Assembly (NCBI GenBank): GCA_017532825.1 | Contig: JAFXIT010000032.1 | Coordinates: 1 to 41,600 of the forward strand | DNA length: 41,600 bases | Source of the DNA: Clostridia bacterium | GTDB taxonomy: Bacteria; Bacillota; Clostridia; Oscillospirales; QAMX01 | Direction: 5' to 3' | Shown: positions 17,752-26,900 of the stretch, piece after piece | How positions within the stretch are numbered: position 1 is the stretch's first letter | Layout: each line of letters opens with the position of its first letter | Position numbers and translations under genes: made by a program | The notes under the pieces: generated by a model | Told to the model about the DNA's origin: nothing | What the model saw: only the letters and a program-made list of their open reading frames with translations | Databases searched by the model: none

Positions 17752-18903
17752 ATGGAAAAAGAGCTTATACGCCTTGCCGACATCGCCATGCAATTTGACG
17801 GTGAGGAAGTATTAAGGTCGATAAATCTTACTGTCAGAGACAAGGAATTCGTTACGCTGTTGGGTCCCTCCGGCTGCGGAAAAACGACCACTTTGAGGAT
17901 CATCGGAGGCTTTGAGACCCCGACCTCGGGAGAGGTGTATTTTGACGGCGAGTGCATCACCAACCTTCCGCCCTACAAGCGCAAGGTCAACACTATTTTT
18001 CAGCGCTACGCCCTCTTTCCGCACCTGAACGTCTTTGAAAACGTCGCATTCGGACTTCGCATACAGAAGCTTCCCGAGGAGGAGATACGCTCCAGAGTTC
18101 TTGAGATGCTCGCACTTGTCAACCTCAAGGGCTACGAGCGCCGCTCCACCGATGCTCTTTCGGGCGGTCAGCAACAGCGTGTTGCAATAGCCAGAGCACT
18201 GGTATGCCGTCCCCGCCTGCTCCTTCTTGACGAGCCGCTGGGGGCTCTTGACCTGCGCCTTCGCAAGGATATGCAGGCCGAGCTCAAGCGTATCCAGCAG
18301 CAGCTTGGCATAACCTTCGTATACGTCACCCACGACCAGGAGGAAGCTCTTGCAATGAGCGACACCGTCGTGGTCATGGACAAGGGACGTATCCAGCAGA
18401 TAGGCACTCCCGAGGATATATACAACGAGCCGCAAAACGCCTTCGTTGCCGACTTCATCGGGGAGTCCAACATCATAGACGGCATAATGCACGAGGACAG
18501 ACTGGTCGAGTTCTGCGGGAGAAAGTTCGCCTGTCTTGACGGCGGCTTTGAAAAGCGCGAGAACGTAGACGTCGTCATCCGTCCCGAGGATATAGATATA
18601 ATCCCCTATCAGAACGGCCATATAAAGGGTACCGTCACCTCGGTCACCTTCAAGGGCGTTCACTACGAATTTATCATAGACGTCGACGGCTTCAAGTGGA
18701 TGGTCCAGTCTACCGACTACCGTGAGCTTGGAAGCGAGGTCGCCTTTATAATCGAGCCCGACGCCATTCACATCATGAAAAAGAGCGAATATTCGGGAAT
18801 GTTCGGCGACTATTCGACCTACAGCGAGGCCTACGACCGCGATATACGCGAGTTCGACGGCGAGGAACCGCAAGAGGAAAAGCAGTATGAAGCGGAGGAA
18901 TAA
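17752..18903 (+). CDS. potA: Spermidine/putrescine ABC importer, ATPase
   Basis: Cytoplasmic ATPase subunit of a polyamine importer, 383 residues. Walker A GPSGCGKT is at 38-45, the Q-loop Gln at about 84, signature LSGGQ at about 136-140, Walker B LLLLDE at about 156-161, and the switch His in VTHDQEEA at about 194. A TOBE-like C-terminal regulatory domain (about 240-360) contains [10 protein letters not shown]. It is the first gene of potABCD and overlaps potB by 17 bp. The gene order and the PotD-like binding protein favour polyamines over other substrates of this ATPase class. Confidence 0.95.
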   Translation: MEKELIRLADIAMQFDGEEVLRSINLTVRDKEFVTLLGPSGCGKTTTLRIIGGFETPTSGEVYFDGECITNLPPYKRKVNTIFQRYALFPHLNVFENVAFGLRIQKLPEEEIRSRVLEMLALVNLKGYERRSTDALSGGQQQRVAIARALVCRPRLLLLDEPLGALDLRLRKDMQAELKRIQQQLGITFVYVTHDQEEALAMSDTVVVMDKGRIQQIGTPEDIYNEPQNAFVADFIGESNIIDGIMHEDRLVEFCGRKFACLDGGFEKRENVDVVIRPEDIDIIPYQNGHIKGTVTSVTFKGVHYEFIIDVDGFKWMVQSTDYRELGSEVAFIIEPDAIHIMKKSEYSGMFGDYSTYSEAYDRDIREFDGEEPQEEKQYEAEE

Positions 18904-19714
18904 CGTCTTTAAGCTGCTGCTTTCGGGTCCCTACCTGATCTGGATGGCGATATTCGTCCTGGTCCCCATGGGAATGGTCCTCTACTTTGCGCTTACCGAC
19001 CCCGACACGGGCAGGTTCACCCTTGACAATCTCATGGGCATTGAGGAGTTTCTCCCCGTGTTCGGCGAGAGCGTCTGGCTTGCGGCGGTATCGGCTCTGC
19101 TTTGCATAGTCATAGCCTACCCCGTGGCGTACGTCATCGCCAAGGCCGCCCCCTCCCGTCAGAGGGTACTGATACTGCTTGTGATGCTCCCCATGTGCAT
19201 GAGCTTCCTGCTTAGGACCCTTGCCTGGGTGGCACTTTTGGAGGACACCGGCATACTCAACCGTCTGCTTGGCTCGCTTGGCATCGGTCCGCTCAAGCTC
19301 ATACGCACCAGGGGTGCAGTTATTCTCGGAATGGTATATAACTACCTTCCCTATATGATAATGCCCCTTTACAGCGTGCTTACAAAGCTTGACCGCCGCC
19401 TTATCGAGGCCGCAGAGGATCTCGGCTGCAGCGGTACGCAGGTGTTTTTCAAGGTCATCCTTCCCCTGTCCGCACCCGGCATAATCTCCGGCACGACGAT
19501 GGTATTCGTCCCTGCGGTCAGTACCTTCTATATTTCCAAGAAGCTCGGCTCGTCGGGCACCGCACTCATAGGCGACCTGATAGAGTCACAGTTCAAGCAG
19601 AGCTACAATCCCAACCTCGGCGCAGCGATGAGCCTTGTGCTGATGGTGATGATATTCATCTGTATGGGTATAATGAACCGCTTTGCGGGGCAGGATGAGG
19701 TGAGCCGTATATGA
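18887..19714 (+). CDS. potB: Spermidine/putrescine ABC importer, permease
   Basis: One of two inner-membrane permeases, 275 residues with about six helices. The EAA loop that contacts the ATPase is visible as [29 protein letters not shown] 18887 lies inside the potA end; the purine run GAGGAAAA before it serves as SD. It overlaps potC by four bases (ATGA). The first helix begins at about residue 11. Confidence 0.94.
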   Translation: MKRRNNVFKLLLSGPYLIWMAIFVLVPMGMVLYFALTDPDTGRFTLDNLMGIEEFLPVFGESVWLAAVSALLCIVIAYPVAYVIAKAAPSRQRVLILLVMLPMCMSFLLRTLAWVALLEDTGILNRLLGSLGIGPLKLIRTRGAVILGMVYNYLPYMIMPLYSVLTKLDRRLIEAAEDLGCSGTQVFFKVILPLSAPGIISGTTMVFVPAVSTFYISKKLGSSGTALIGDLIESQFKQSYNPNLGAAMSLVLMVMIFICMGIMNRFAGQDEVSRI

Positions 19715-20547
19715 AACGCTTTAACCGAATCTTTACCGTTGCGGTATTCATATTCCTCTACGCCCCCATACTGCTGCTCGTGGCGGCGTCATTTTCCTCG
19801 GGAACCAGCCTTTCAAACTTTGAGGGCTTTACCCTCTCGAGGTATTCCGAGCTCTTTTCCGACAAAAATATGCTCGGGTTGCTGTTAAATTCGCTGATAG
19901 TTGCCCTTATTTCGTCGGTGGTCGCCTCGGTATTCGGCACGGTCTCCTGCTTCGGCATACGCCGCCTTGGGCGCCGTGCGCAGAAGACGGTCATGACGGT
20001 GACAAACATCCCCATGACAAACCCCGAGATAGTAACCGGTATCTCCCTTGCGCTGTTGTTTGTCTTTATCGGACAGATGCTCAAGCTCAAGGACGTTATG
20101 GGATTTTGGACACTGCTCATAGCCCACATCACCTTCAACCTCCCCTACGTCATCCTCTCGGTCATGCCCAAGCTCAACCAGCTCGACCGTCACGTAGGCG
20201 AGGCCGCCCTCGATCTGGGCTGTACACCGATCAAGGCGTTTTTCAAGGTGACACTTCCCGAGATACTCCCCGGTATAATCTCGGGCGGTCTGATGGCCTT
20301 TACTATGTCGCTTGACGATTTCGTTATCTCCTATTTCGTCTACGGACCCGCCTTTACAACCCTCCCCGTAGAGATCTACACCTACACCAAAAAACCCCTC
20401 CCGCCCAAGCTTTACGCACTCTTTACGGTGCTGTTCCTTGCGATACTGCTTGTGATGATCGTTATGAATATCGTCCAGGCACGTGACGACAACCGTTCCC
20501 GCAGAAACAAAAACGCCAAGGGCGAGATAACCCTGACTCGTATATAA
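19711..20547 (+). CDS. potC: Spermidine/putrescine ABC importer, permease
   Basis: Second permease, 278 residues with about six helices. It pairs with PotB in the membrane. The EAA loop reads EAALDLGCTPIKAFFKVTLPEILPGI. The segment MSLDDFVISYFVYGP is typical of PotC. The ATGA overlap with potB implies coupled translation. potD follows 14 bp later with its own SD. Confidence 0.95.
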   Translation: MKRFNRIFTVAVFIFLYAPILLLVAASFSSGTSLSNFEGFTLSRYSELFSDKNMLGLLLNSLIVALISSVVASVFGTVSCFGIRRLGRRAQKTVMTVTNIPMTNPEIVTGISLALLFVFIGQMLKLKDVMGFWTLLIAHITFNLPYVILSVMPKLNQLDRHVGEAALDLGCTPIKAFFKVTLPEILPGIISGGLMAFTMSLDDFVISYFVYGPAFTTLPVEIYTYTKKPLPPKLYALFTVLFLAILLVMIVMNIVQARDDNRSRRNKNAKGEITLTRI

Positions 20548-20561
20548 AAAGGAGCAAATAA

Positions 20562-21734
20562 ATGAAAAAGACCGTTGCCATTGCACTCATCCTCTGCGCT
20601 GTCTTTGCCCTTTTCCCCGTATCGTCCTTCGCCGCTTCAGACTCCGTGCCTCTCACGGGCGAGGTCATCAACGTATACAACTGGGGTCTTTACATCTCCG
20701 ACGGCACCGACGGCACCCTTGACGTCAACGCCGAGTTCACCCGCCGCACCGGCATACAGGTCAACTATTCGACCTACGAGGACAATGAGAGCCTCTATAC
20801 CAAGCTCAAGACCGGCGGCTCCAGCTACGACATCATCATCCCCTCCGACTATATGATCGCCAAGCTCATCGAGGAGGATATGCTTGAGAAGCTGAACTTC
20901 GAGAACATCCCCAACTACAAGTATATCGACGAAAGCTTTAAAAACACCGACTACGACCCCACCAACGAGTACTCCGTCCCCTACACCTGGGGCACCGTCG
21001 GCATCATCTACAACACCAAGTACGTCGATCCCATCGACTCCTGGAGCGCACTGTGGGACGAGAGATATTCCGACAAGATATTGATGTTCGGAAACTCCCG
21101 TGACGCATTTGCAATCTCGGCCTTCCTGCTCGGTCTGAGCATCAACTCCACCGACGAGGGCGAGATCCGGCAGATGGCTGACAAGCTCGCCGAGCAGAAG
21201 CCCTTCGTACAGCAGTACGTTATGGACCAGTCCTACTCCCAGATGATAAACGAGGAGGCCTGGCTGGTACCCTACTACGCAGGCGACTATCTGGTCATGG
21301 CCGAGGAAAACCCCGACCTCGCCTTCTGCCATCCCAAGGAGGGCTTCAACGTCTTTATCGACGCCATCTGCATTCCCAAGAGCGCCCAAAATAAGTCGGC
21401 CGCAGAGAAGTACATCAACTTCCTGTGCGATCCCGAGATAAGCGGCGGCAATATGGATGCCATCGGCTACTCCACCCCCATCTCCGAGGCAAAGCAGTAT
21501 ATGGATCCCGAGACCGCCTCCAGCGCCATTGCCTACCCCGACGAGGAGACCCTTGAGCGTGCAGTATCCTTTACCAACCTGCCTACCGAGACCATCCGTC
21601 AGATGAATTCACTCTGGACCTCCATCAAGTCCGGCAACGGCCTTCCCTGGTATCTCTTCGTGATAGTCGGCGTTGCAATCGCCGCCGCGGCGATATTTAT
21701 CGTCATCAGGAAGAAAAAGAGAAATTCCTATTAA
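20562..21734 (+). CDS. potD: Polyamine-binding protein with C-terminal membrane anchor
   Basis: Extracellular substrate-binding protein of the importer, 390 residues. The cleavable-looking signal peptide (about 1-25, ending SSFAAS) has no lipobox. The mature part fits PotD: INVYNWGLYI, then TGIQVNYSTYEDNESLYTKL and YDIIIPSDYMI, which include aromatic and acidic ligand residues. Unlike the usual Gram-positive lipoprotein form, it ends with one membrane helix (about 361-382) and a KKKKR-type basic tail, so it is tethered by its C-terminus. AAGGAG precedes ATG 20562. A terminator follows. Confidence 0.93.
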   Translation: MKKTVAIALILCAVFALFPVSSFAASDSVPLTGEVINVYNWGLYISDGTDGTLDVNAEFTRRTGIQVNYSTYEDNESLYTKLKTGGSSYDIIIPSDYMIAKLIEEDMLEKLNFENIPNYKYIDESFKNTDYDPTNEYSVPYTWGTVGIIYNTKYVDPIDSWSALWDERYSDKILMFGNSRDAFAISAFLLGLSINSTDEGEIRQMADKLAEQKPFVQQYVMDQSYSQMINEEAWLVPYYAGDYLVMAEENPDLAFCHPKEGFNVFIDAICIPKSAQNKSAAEKYINFLCDPEISGGNMDAIGYSTPISEAKQYMDPETASSAIAYPDEETLERAVSFTNLPTETIRQMNSLWTSIKSGNGLPWYLFVIVGVAIAAAAIFIVIRKKKRNSY

Positions 21735-21747
21735 ACTTTTATACAAC

Positions 21748-21776
21748 AAAAACCGGCCGAAGATCGGCCGGTTTTT
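21748..21776. terminator. Bidirectional terminator between potD and the SGNH gene
   Basis: A perfect 13-bp stem (21748-21760 with 21764-21776) with loop AGA, A-rich on the left and T-rich on the right, between convergent operons. Confidence 0.9.
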
Positions 21777-21789
21777 TATTTTACATCAT

Positions 21790-22563
21790 TTATCTTCCGA
21801 GCTTTTCAAGCATCAGCTCTGCGATGAGAGCGTGCCCTGCGGCATTGGGGTGGGGATCGAAGTGTGAGGAAAAGGTAAGCTCGCCCGACCTTCCGAGGAA
21901 GGCCGTTCCCACGTCTGCAACGATGGGACCTTGGGTGCGAAGGATGACGTCGTTGAGATCGTCAAAGCAGGACCTGAGGGCATACAGAGGGGAGCTTTCG
22001 TCAGCCATAAGCTTTTCGTAGGGGTTATACACGCTCTGTGTCACCACCGTAACGTCGGGGTTGAGCTCGTATATCCGCTCTATGACGGCGGGATAGGTGT
22101 TGATAAATATCAGCATCCTCGCCTCGGCGGCGGTACGTATCTCCTCTACCACCTCGGGGTCGCCAAGGAGGCTCATTAGCTTTATTACCTCCGCCACGCC
22201 GAAGTCGGTAACCTCGCCCATCCTCTGATAAAGCACGTCCATAAGCGGGATCAAAAGCTCGTTGCCGCCTATCGACATACATATCACGTCGGCGTTTTTT
22301 ACCGACGCCATGACCCATCGGTCATTTTGGAGCAGCTTGAGCAGACCGTCCGACTGCAGGCCCTCAACGGCACAGTTGGTAAGCTCCATACCGAGCTCCG
22401 CTGCAAGCAGGCTCGCATACCCCTGCGAGGGGTCGTCAAGGCTTGTGCCGTAGGTTATCGAATCACCGAGGGCCACAAGGTTCTCTCCCCAATCGGGCTT
22501 ACTGCTCGGGGAGAGAAGCATGCAACAGGCGAGTATTACCGATAAAAGAGCCTTAATCAGCAT
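21790..22563 (-). CDS. Secreted SGNH/GDSL hydrolase
   Basis: Esterase or O-deacetylase of the SGNH fold, 257 residues. It has an N-terminal hydrophobic export segment; Cys residues near 13 make a lipoprotein possible, but the lipobox is poor. Block I GDSITYG carries the Ser nucleophile, GGNE carries the Asn, and DPHPNAAGH carries the Asp and His. ATG 22563 lies 5 bp after the yfhO stop, so it is the last gene of gtrA-GT2-yfhO-SGNH. Context suggests it acts on the decorated surface polymer, perhaps removing acyl groups (inference); lipase or thioesterase roles remain possible. Confidence 0.85.
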   Translation of the reverse strand: MLIKALLSVILACCMLLSPSSKPDWGENLVALGDSITYGTSLDDPSQGYASLLAAELGMELTNCAVEGLQSDGLLKLLQNDRWVMASVKNADVICMSIGGNELLIPLMDVLYQRMGEVTDFGVAEVIKLMSLLGDPEVVEEIRTAAEARMLIFINTYPAVIERIYELNPDVTVVTQSVYNPYEKLMADESSPLYALRSCFDDLNDVILRTQGPIVADVGTAFLGRSGELTFSSHFDPHPNAAGHALIAELMLEKLGR

Positions 22564-25327
22564 CGTTTTCTACCTTTTTTGCCTCTCCGCCGTCGGTTAC
22601 CGAGGCCTCAAGCACCTGATCGGTATTCTCCTTCTTTTCGCCAAGAAGCTCTCTGAGCGAGGGAATGCGGTAGCCGGTCTTGCGGCAGTAGCGGTCTATG
22701 AGCACTATTGCGATAAAGAGCGCCAGTGCGGTAAGGCTGATGATAATGGAGACGGTGTAATAGCCCGGCCAGAAGCGCAGGGTCAGCTCGTGGGTACCCT
22801 CGGGGATGTCAAAGCCAAGCAGGCCGAATTCGTTTTTGTAGGTCTCGACCTTTTTACCGTCGACGGTGACGTTCCAGCCCTGCTCGTAGGGGATGGAGGC
22901 GTACATCCTCTCACCCGCCGAAAGGGTGACGGTGGCGGAAAGCTGACGGTCACGCTTGGTGTTTTCGATCTCGCTTACACGCTCTGCGACGTTGGCAAGC
23001 TCACTGCGGAACAGATCGAGGTCGAGGTAGTAGAACAGCTGATCCTTGAGGAATACCTCGTTGGAGACGATGGTCATTATCAGCGAAACGGTCTCACCCT
23101 CGGCGGCACTTCCAAGCGGGATTATATCGCCTGCAGAGCCGTCCTGATAGGTGTTATACCATTCCTTGTTGATCCAGATGTTGACCTTTCTGGGGTAGGC
23201 CGAGGGAAATGCGGCGTAGATGGGGTTCTCCCCCGCTCCGGGCACGAAGAACTGAAGCTGGCAGTTTAGGCCGTTGTCCTCGGGATAGTACTTGGTATAG
23301 CCCTCGCCGTAGCGTCTGGACTCGATGTTCTCGGGCAGACATTCGGGCTTGGAAAGGGGCTTATAAAACTCCACTACCTCGTCGTATCCGAGCATTGCAG
23401 AAAGTCTTGCGTTTTCCTTTTCGAAGGGGTTGTCTCCCTCGTACTCAAAGGTAAAATACTCCTCCGCCACGGGATAGAACACCGGCAGTGCGGCGGGGTT
23501 TTGGTAGACGTAGATATCTCCTTCCTTGAACAACAGATCCATACCGTAGTTGACCTCTGTCTTCTGGAAGATATACTTTATGCCGATAAGGGAGTCGGTA
23601 GTCAATACGGGGGCGATATACTTTGTCCAATGGGAGTTTGCACAATAGCCGAGGCTCTGCACGTAGGCAATAGCGTCCCTGTTGAGGGTGGAGGATGAAT
23701 GGCTGATACCCTTGAAGCGGAAGGCCATGGGGTCGTTTACGCAACGGGTATAGGTCTTCTCGGTGCGGTAGAAGCCGTCATCCATCTTTTCAAGCCTGAC
23801 TGCGGCGGGATAGGTCGTATCGACGAAGGTGCGGTAGCCCACACGGTTGGAGTAGACGACGTCCTTGTCGACCGAGGTCACCGTGATAAGTCCGTTGAGA
23901 TAGAGCTCTACGCCCATAAGGAAGGCAAGCGCTATCATAAACCCGCCCTTTAGCCTACGCTTGCAGTCGGCGGCGATAAAGGCAAAGTAAAACACAAACA
24001 GTCCAAGGCTGCCCCAGACGGTTATGCGTACGTCGATGTAGTCGACACCGAACTTTTCAAGCAGGAATATAAGCAGCACCCATATTCCCGTCACGCCCGC
24101 AACGCTTCCGGGGGTATAGCCGTCTGGCTTGAGGAAGGACTCTGCGCAGAGCACCAGTGCAAAGCCGCAGAGCATAAAGCTGTAACGGTAGTTAAGCCAG
24201 TTGGGGGCCTGGAAGCCGTGCCAGACAAGATCGACCGTGGACATGGTCATACTCAGCGTCAGCACAAGCAGTACCACCGCAGAAAGCGCCTTTTTGCGCA
24301 CCGAGATGCGCTTGTTTGCGTAAAACAGCGGAAGCATTATCAGCGCCATAGTACCCATGTACAGGGTTGGCAGACCCTCGGGGCGGCAGGTGTCGTATGC
24401 TCCGAAGAGGAACTTCGGGAGCATATCAAACAGGTCAAACTTGGAGTTGAGCTTAAAGCTGGGATCGGAAAACTCGGTCTTTCCGAGGGTGAGGCTGAAG
24501 TAGGTCGGAAGCAGTACGATGCAGGCCATCAAGGCCGACAGCACCGAGAAAAATCCGAATTGGAAAAACCTCTTTGCGAAATCCTTTGCACAGCCGGGGC
24601 CGAATTCGCAGGTGGTAAAGTAGGCGTAGAAGAAGTAGACGGTCACGAAGATGGCCACCATGTAGCCGATATAGAAGTTTGAAATGAAGGTGGCCGTCAG
24701 AACGACGGTGTAGAGCTTATAGCGGCCGTTCTTGACCATCTGCTCAAGCCCGTACATAAGAAGCGGCAGGGCGATGACGGCATCCAGCCACATGGGGTCC
24801 ATCTGGTGGATGACCATATAGGCCATAAGTGCGTAGAAGGTGGAAAATACGACTATGCGGGGGCCGCCGTCGCCGTACTTCTTTTTGATATACCATGCGA
24901 AGGTGAGTGCGGCACAGCCGGTCTTTAAAAGGGCCGTCAGCAGCAGCGCCTCGGTGATGAGCACCTTGGGCATGAGTATGAATATGAGCATAAAGGGGCT
25001 TGCGGTATAGTAGGCAAACAGACCGAAGTTTTCTCCGCCGAGGGTGCGGCTCCAGTTGTAAATAAAGCTTTGGCCGTGCCATACCACGTCACGCAGGTAT
25101 TCGTAGTAGTAGATATACTGGGCGTTGAGGTCAAGCACCAAAAGGGAGTTGTTTCCGAAGGGGAAGACCTCAAAGGTCAGGTAGACAAGCTCCAGTATCG
25201 CCACGGGGAAGAAAAATACCGTGAGGTAAAACTTTCTGTTTTTGCGTTTTTGGTCAAGGGTAAGCTCGCAGGAGGTCCTTTCCGACGAAAACACCCTTCC
25301 GAAAAAGCTCTTTGCAGCCTCAAGCAT
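22553..25327 (-). CDS. YfhO family membrane protein, GT-C glycosyltransferase
   Basis: Large membrane protein of 924 residues with about a dozen helices in the first 500 residues. An extracytoplasmic part (about 510-840), a last helix (about 860-882) and an acidic tail follow. Early loops with LVLDLNAQYIYYYEYLRD and NWSRTLGGENFG fit the YfhO family, GT-C enzymes that move a sugar from a polyprenyl carrier onto a surface polymer (established for the CsbB-GtcA-YfhO type systems). I start at ATG 25327, with GGAGG upstream, overlapping the GT2 stop by 8 bp; the frame is open 21 codons further upstream. The acceptor is unknown. Confidence 0.85.
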   Translation of the reverse strand: MLEAAKSFFGRVFSSERTSCELTLDQKRKNRKFYLTVFFFPVAILELVYLTFEVFPFGNNSLLVLDLNAQYIYYYEYLRDVVWHGQSFIYNWSRTLGGENFGLFAYYTASPFMLIFILMPKVLITEALLLTALLKTGCAALTFAWYIKKKYGDGGPRIVVFSTFYALMAYMVIHQMDPMWLDAVIALPLLMYGLEQMVKNGRYKLYTVVLTATFISNFYIGYMVAIFVTVYFFYAYFTTCEFGPGCAKDFAKRFFQFGFFSVLSALMACIVLLPTYFSLTLGKTEFSDPSFKLNSKFDLFDMLPKFLFGAYDTCRPEGLPTLYMGTMALIMLPLFYANKRISVRKKALSAVVLLVLTLSMTMSTVDLVWHGFQAPNWLNYRYSFMLCGFALVLCAESFLKPDGYTPGSVAGVTGIWVLLIFLLEKFGVDYIDVRITVWGSLGLFVFYFAFIAADCKRRLKGGFMIALAFLMGVELYLNGLITVTSVDKDVVYSNRVGYRTFVDTTYPAAVRLEKMDDGFYRTEKTYTRCVNDPMAFRFKGISHSSSTLNRDAIAYVQSLGYCANSHWTKYIAPVLTTDSLIGIKYIFQKTEVNYGMDLLFKEGDIYVYQNPAALPVFYPVAEEYFTFEYEGDNPFEKENARLSAMLGYDEVVEFYKPLSKPECLPENIESRRYGEGYTKYYPEDNGLNCQLQFFVPGAGENPIYAAFPSAYPRKVNIWINKEWYNTYQDGSAGDIIPLGSAAEGETVSLIMTIVSNEVFLKDQLFYYLDLDLFRSELANVAERVSEIENTKRDRQLSATVTLSAGERMYASIPYEQGWNVTVDGKKVETYKNEFGLLGFDIPEGTHELTLRFWPGYYTVSIIISLTALALFIAIVLIDRYCRKTGYRIPSLRELLGEKKENTDQVLEASVTDGGEAKKVENDAD

Positions 25328-26261
25328 TGCCGTTTCCTCCGTCAAATTTCTCGCCGATGAGGTATCTGGGACGGCCCTTCTGCTCGTCAAACACCCTCGA
25401 GAGGTAGTATCCCACTATTCCAAGCGAGATCAGTATAAGTCCCGTACAGAGAAGCATTACCGCCGAGAGTATCAGCGCTGCACCGACGTAGGGGGCAACG
25501 AACGCCCTCACAAGGGCTATTATCCAGAGCACCGCAGAGGCAAAAAGCGATGCTCCGCCAAAGAAGGTGGCAAACTGCAGCGGTACGGCAGTAAATGCCG
25601 AGACCGACGAAAGGGCGTATTTTACAAGCTTGACGGGGGTAAAGGCCGAGCGTCCTGCATTTCTCTCACGCACGTCAAACTCCACCCGTCCGGTGGGATA
25701 GCCCATCCATTCGACTGTCCCTCTGAAGAAGGGGCGGTATTCGTTGGAGGCGTTTAAGACGTCGATCACCCTGCGGTCGATAAGCTTGAAGTCGGAGGCA
25801 TTTGCAAGGTCAAGTCCGCTCATGCGTCGAAGCATCCCGTAAAAGATCTTGGTAAAGGTCTTGTAAACCAAGCCCTCCTTGCCTCTGCTGCGCTTTTTAG
25901 CCTCGACCACGGCGTAGCCGCCCTCTCTCCACATGGAGTACATCTCCCCTATGGTCTCGGGGGGATGCTGAAGGTCGGCGTCCATGATGACCGCACACTC
26001 TCCCGTTGCAGCCTTAAGGCCGGCACTCATGGCGGCCTCCTTGCCGAAGTTGCGGGCAAAGCGTATGCCCTTGAGCTCGGGACAGTCCTTGGAAGCCTCC
26101 TTGAGGGCGTTCCATGTACCGTCACGGGAGCCGTCGTCAATTATTATCAGCTCGTAGGGTACCTCAAGTGGCTCGACTGCCGACCTTACGGCGCTGACCA
26201 GAGCAGGGATGTTACCCTCCTCGTTCATTGCGGGAATTATTACCGAAAGCATACCCTTCAT
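25320..26261 (-). CDS. Polyprenyl-phosphate glycosyltransferase, GT2 (GtrB/CsbB/DPM1-like)
   Basis: Loads a sugar from a nucleotide donor onto undecaprenyl phosphate at the inner face of the membrane. It has 313 residues. The GT-A domain comes first: SVIIPAMNEEGNI, IIDDGSRDGTW and the metal site DADLQHPPE. FARNFGKEAAMSAGL is characteristic of this subgroup. Two C-terminal membrane helices (about 230-255 and 268-292) follow. ATG 26261 overlaps the gtrA stop (ATGA). With GtrA and YfhO it forms the three-part glycosylation machine. Confidence 0.92.
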   Translation of the reverse strand: MKGMLSVIIPAMNEEGNIPALVSAVRSAVEPLEVPYELIIIDDGSRDGTWNALKEASKDCPELKGIRFARNFGKEAAMSAGLKAATGECAVIMDADLQHPPETIGEMYSMWREGGYAVVEAKKRSRGKEGLVYKTFTKIFYGMLRRMSGLDLANASDFKLIDRRVIDVLNASNEYRPFFRGTVEWMGYPTGRVEFDVRERNAGRSAFTPVKLVKYALSSVSAFTAVPLQFATFFGGASLFASAVLWIIALVRAFVAPYVGAALILSAVMLLCTGLILISLGIVGYYLSRVFDEQKGRPRYLIGEKFDGGNGNA

Positions 26262-26683
26262 TGCTGTTTCTCCTCTTTTTTTCTGAATATGATCAGCTTT
26301 GACAGCACGTAGTTGGTCACGACCACGACAACTGCGGCAACGAGCTTGACAAGGTAGAGATTTACCCCCCAGACGGTAACGCCAAGGTAGATCATTACCT
26401 CCTCGATGCCGAGCGTCAGCACCCTTGCGCCGACGAAGGTGGCTATCTCGTAGAGCAGTCTGCCGCCCCCTGCGGTGCTGTTGAACACCAGAAGCTTATT
26501 GGTAACGAAGGCAAAGGCCACTGCGACCGCCCAGGCAAGGACGTTGCTGACAAGCTCGTGAATGCCAAGCAGTCCGTAAAAGACCCAGGTTGCGGCATAG
26601 TTTACCGCCGTCGTGAGCACCCCGAATATCAGATAGACTATCTGCTCACGGTATTTAGTAAAAAGCTCCTTTATCGGTTTCAT
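26258..26683 (-). CDS. GtrA/GtcA family flippase-like membrane protein
   Basis: A protein of 141 residues with four predicted helices and the family opening YREQIVYLIFGVLTTAVNYA. GtrA proteins are thought to flip polyprenyl-phosphate sugars across the membrane. It is the first gene of the minus-strand surface-glycosylation operon, with promoter 26720-26748 upstream. The SD is weak (purine-rich GGTGGA before ATG 26683). Overlap with the GT2 gene shows coupling. Confidence 0.9.
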   Translation of the reverse strand: MKPIKELFTKYREQIVYLIFGVLTTAVNYAATWVFYGLLGIHELVSNVLAWAVAVAFAFVTNKLLVFNSTAGGGRLLYEIATFVGARVLTLGIEEVMIYLGVTVWGVNLYLVKLVAAVVVVVTNYVLSKLIIFRKKEEKQQ

Positions 26684-26719
26684 TTTTATCCACCGCCAAA
26701 TTACATTTTATCATTCTAC

Positions 26720-26748
26720 ATTATACTCTTATTAGCACTCCAAGTCAA
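26720..26748 (-). promoter_or_regulatory. Promoter of the gtrA operon
   Basis: Minus-strand TTGACT (26748-26743), 17 bp, TATAAT (26725-26720). It is divergent from the MBOAT promoter about 75 bp away. Confidence 0.8.
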
Positions 26749-26821
26749 GGACAATACTTCCAAAACCCCTTTTGCGGCAAATTTCGAGGGCCTTTGACGG
26801 TAACTTTTTGCCCCTTTCTCA

Positions 26822-26850
26822 TTGCATTATTTCCCCATCCGTGGTATAAT
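26822..26850 (+). promoter_or_regulatory. Promoter of the MBOAT-DHHW operon
   Basis: TTGCAT (26822-26827), 17 bp, TATAAT (26845-26850) with an extended TG-G before the -10. Confidence 0.8.
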
Positions 26851-26900
26851 ACTCCATAGTTGTATCATTGCGTCTTTTTACCTATATCGGAGGTCGGACA

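Noticed and set aside
26701..26900. Riboswitch or leader RNA between the divergent surface operons
   Set aside because: The gap is fully used by two promoters and short leaders; no conserved structured motif seen.
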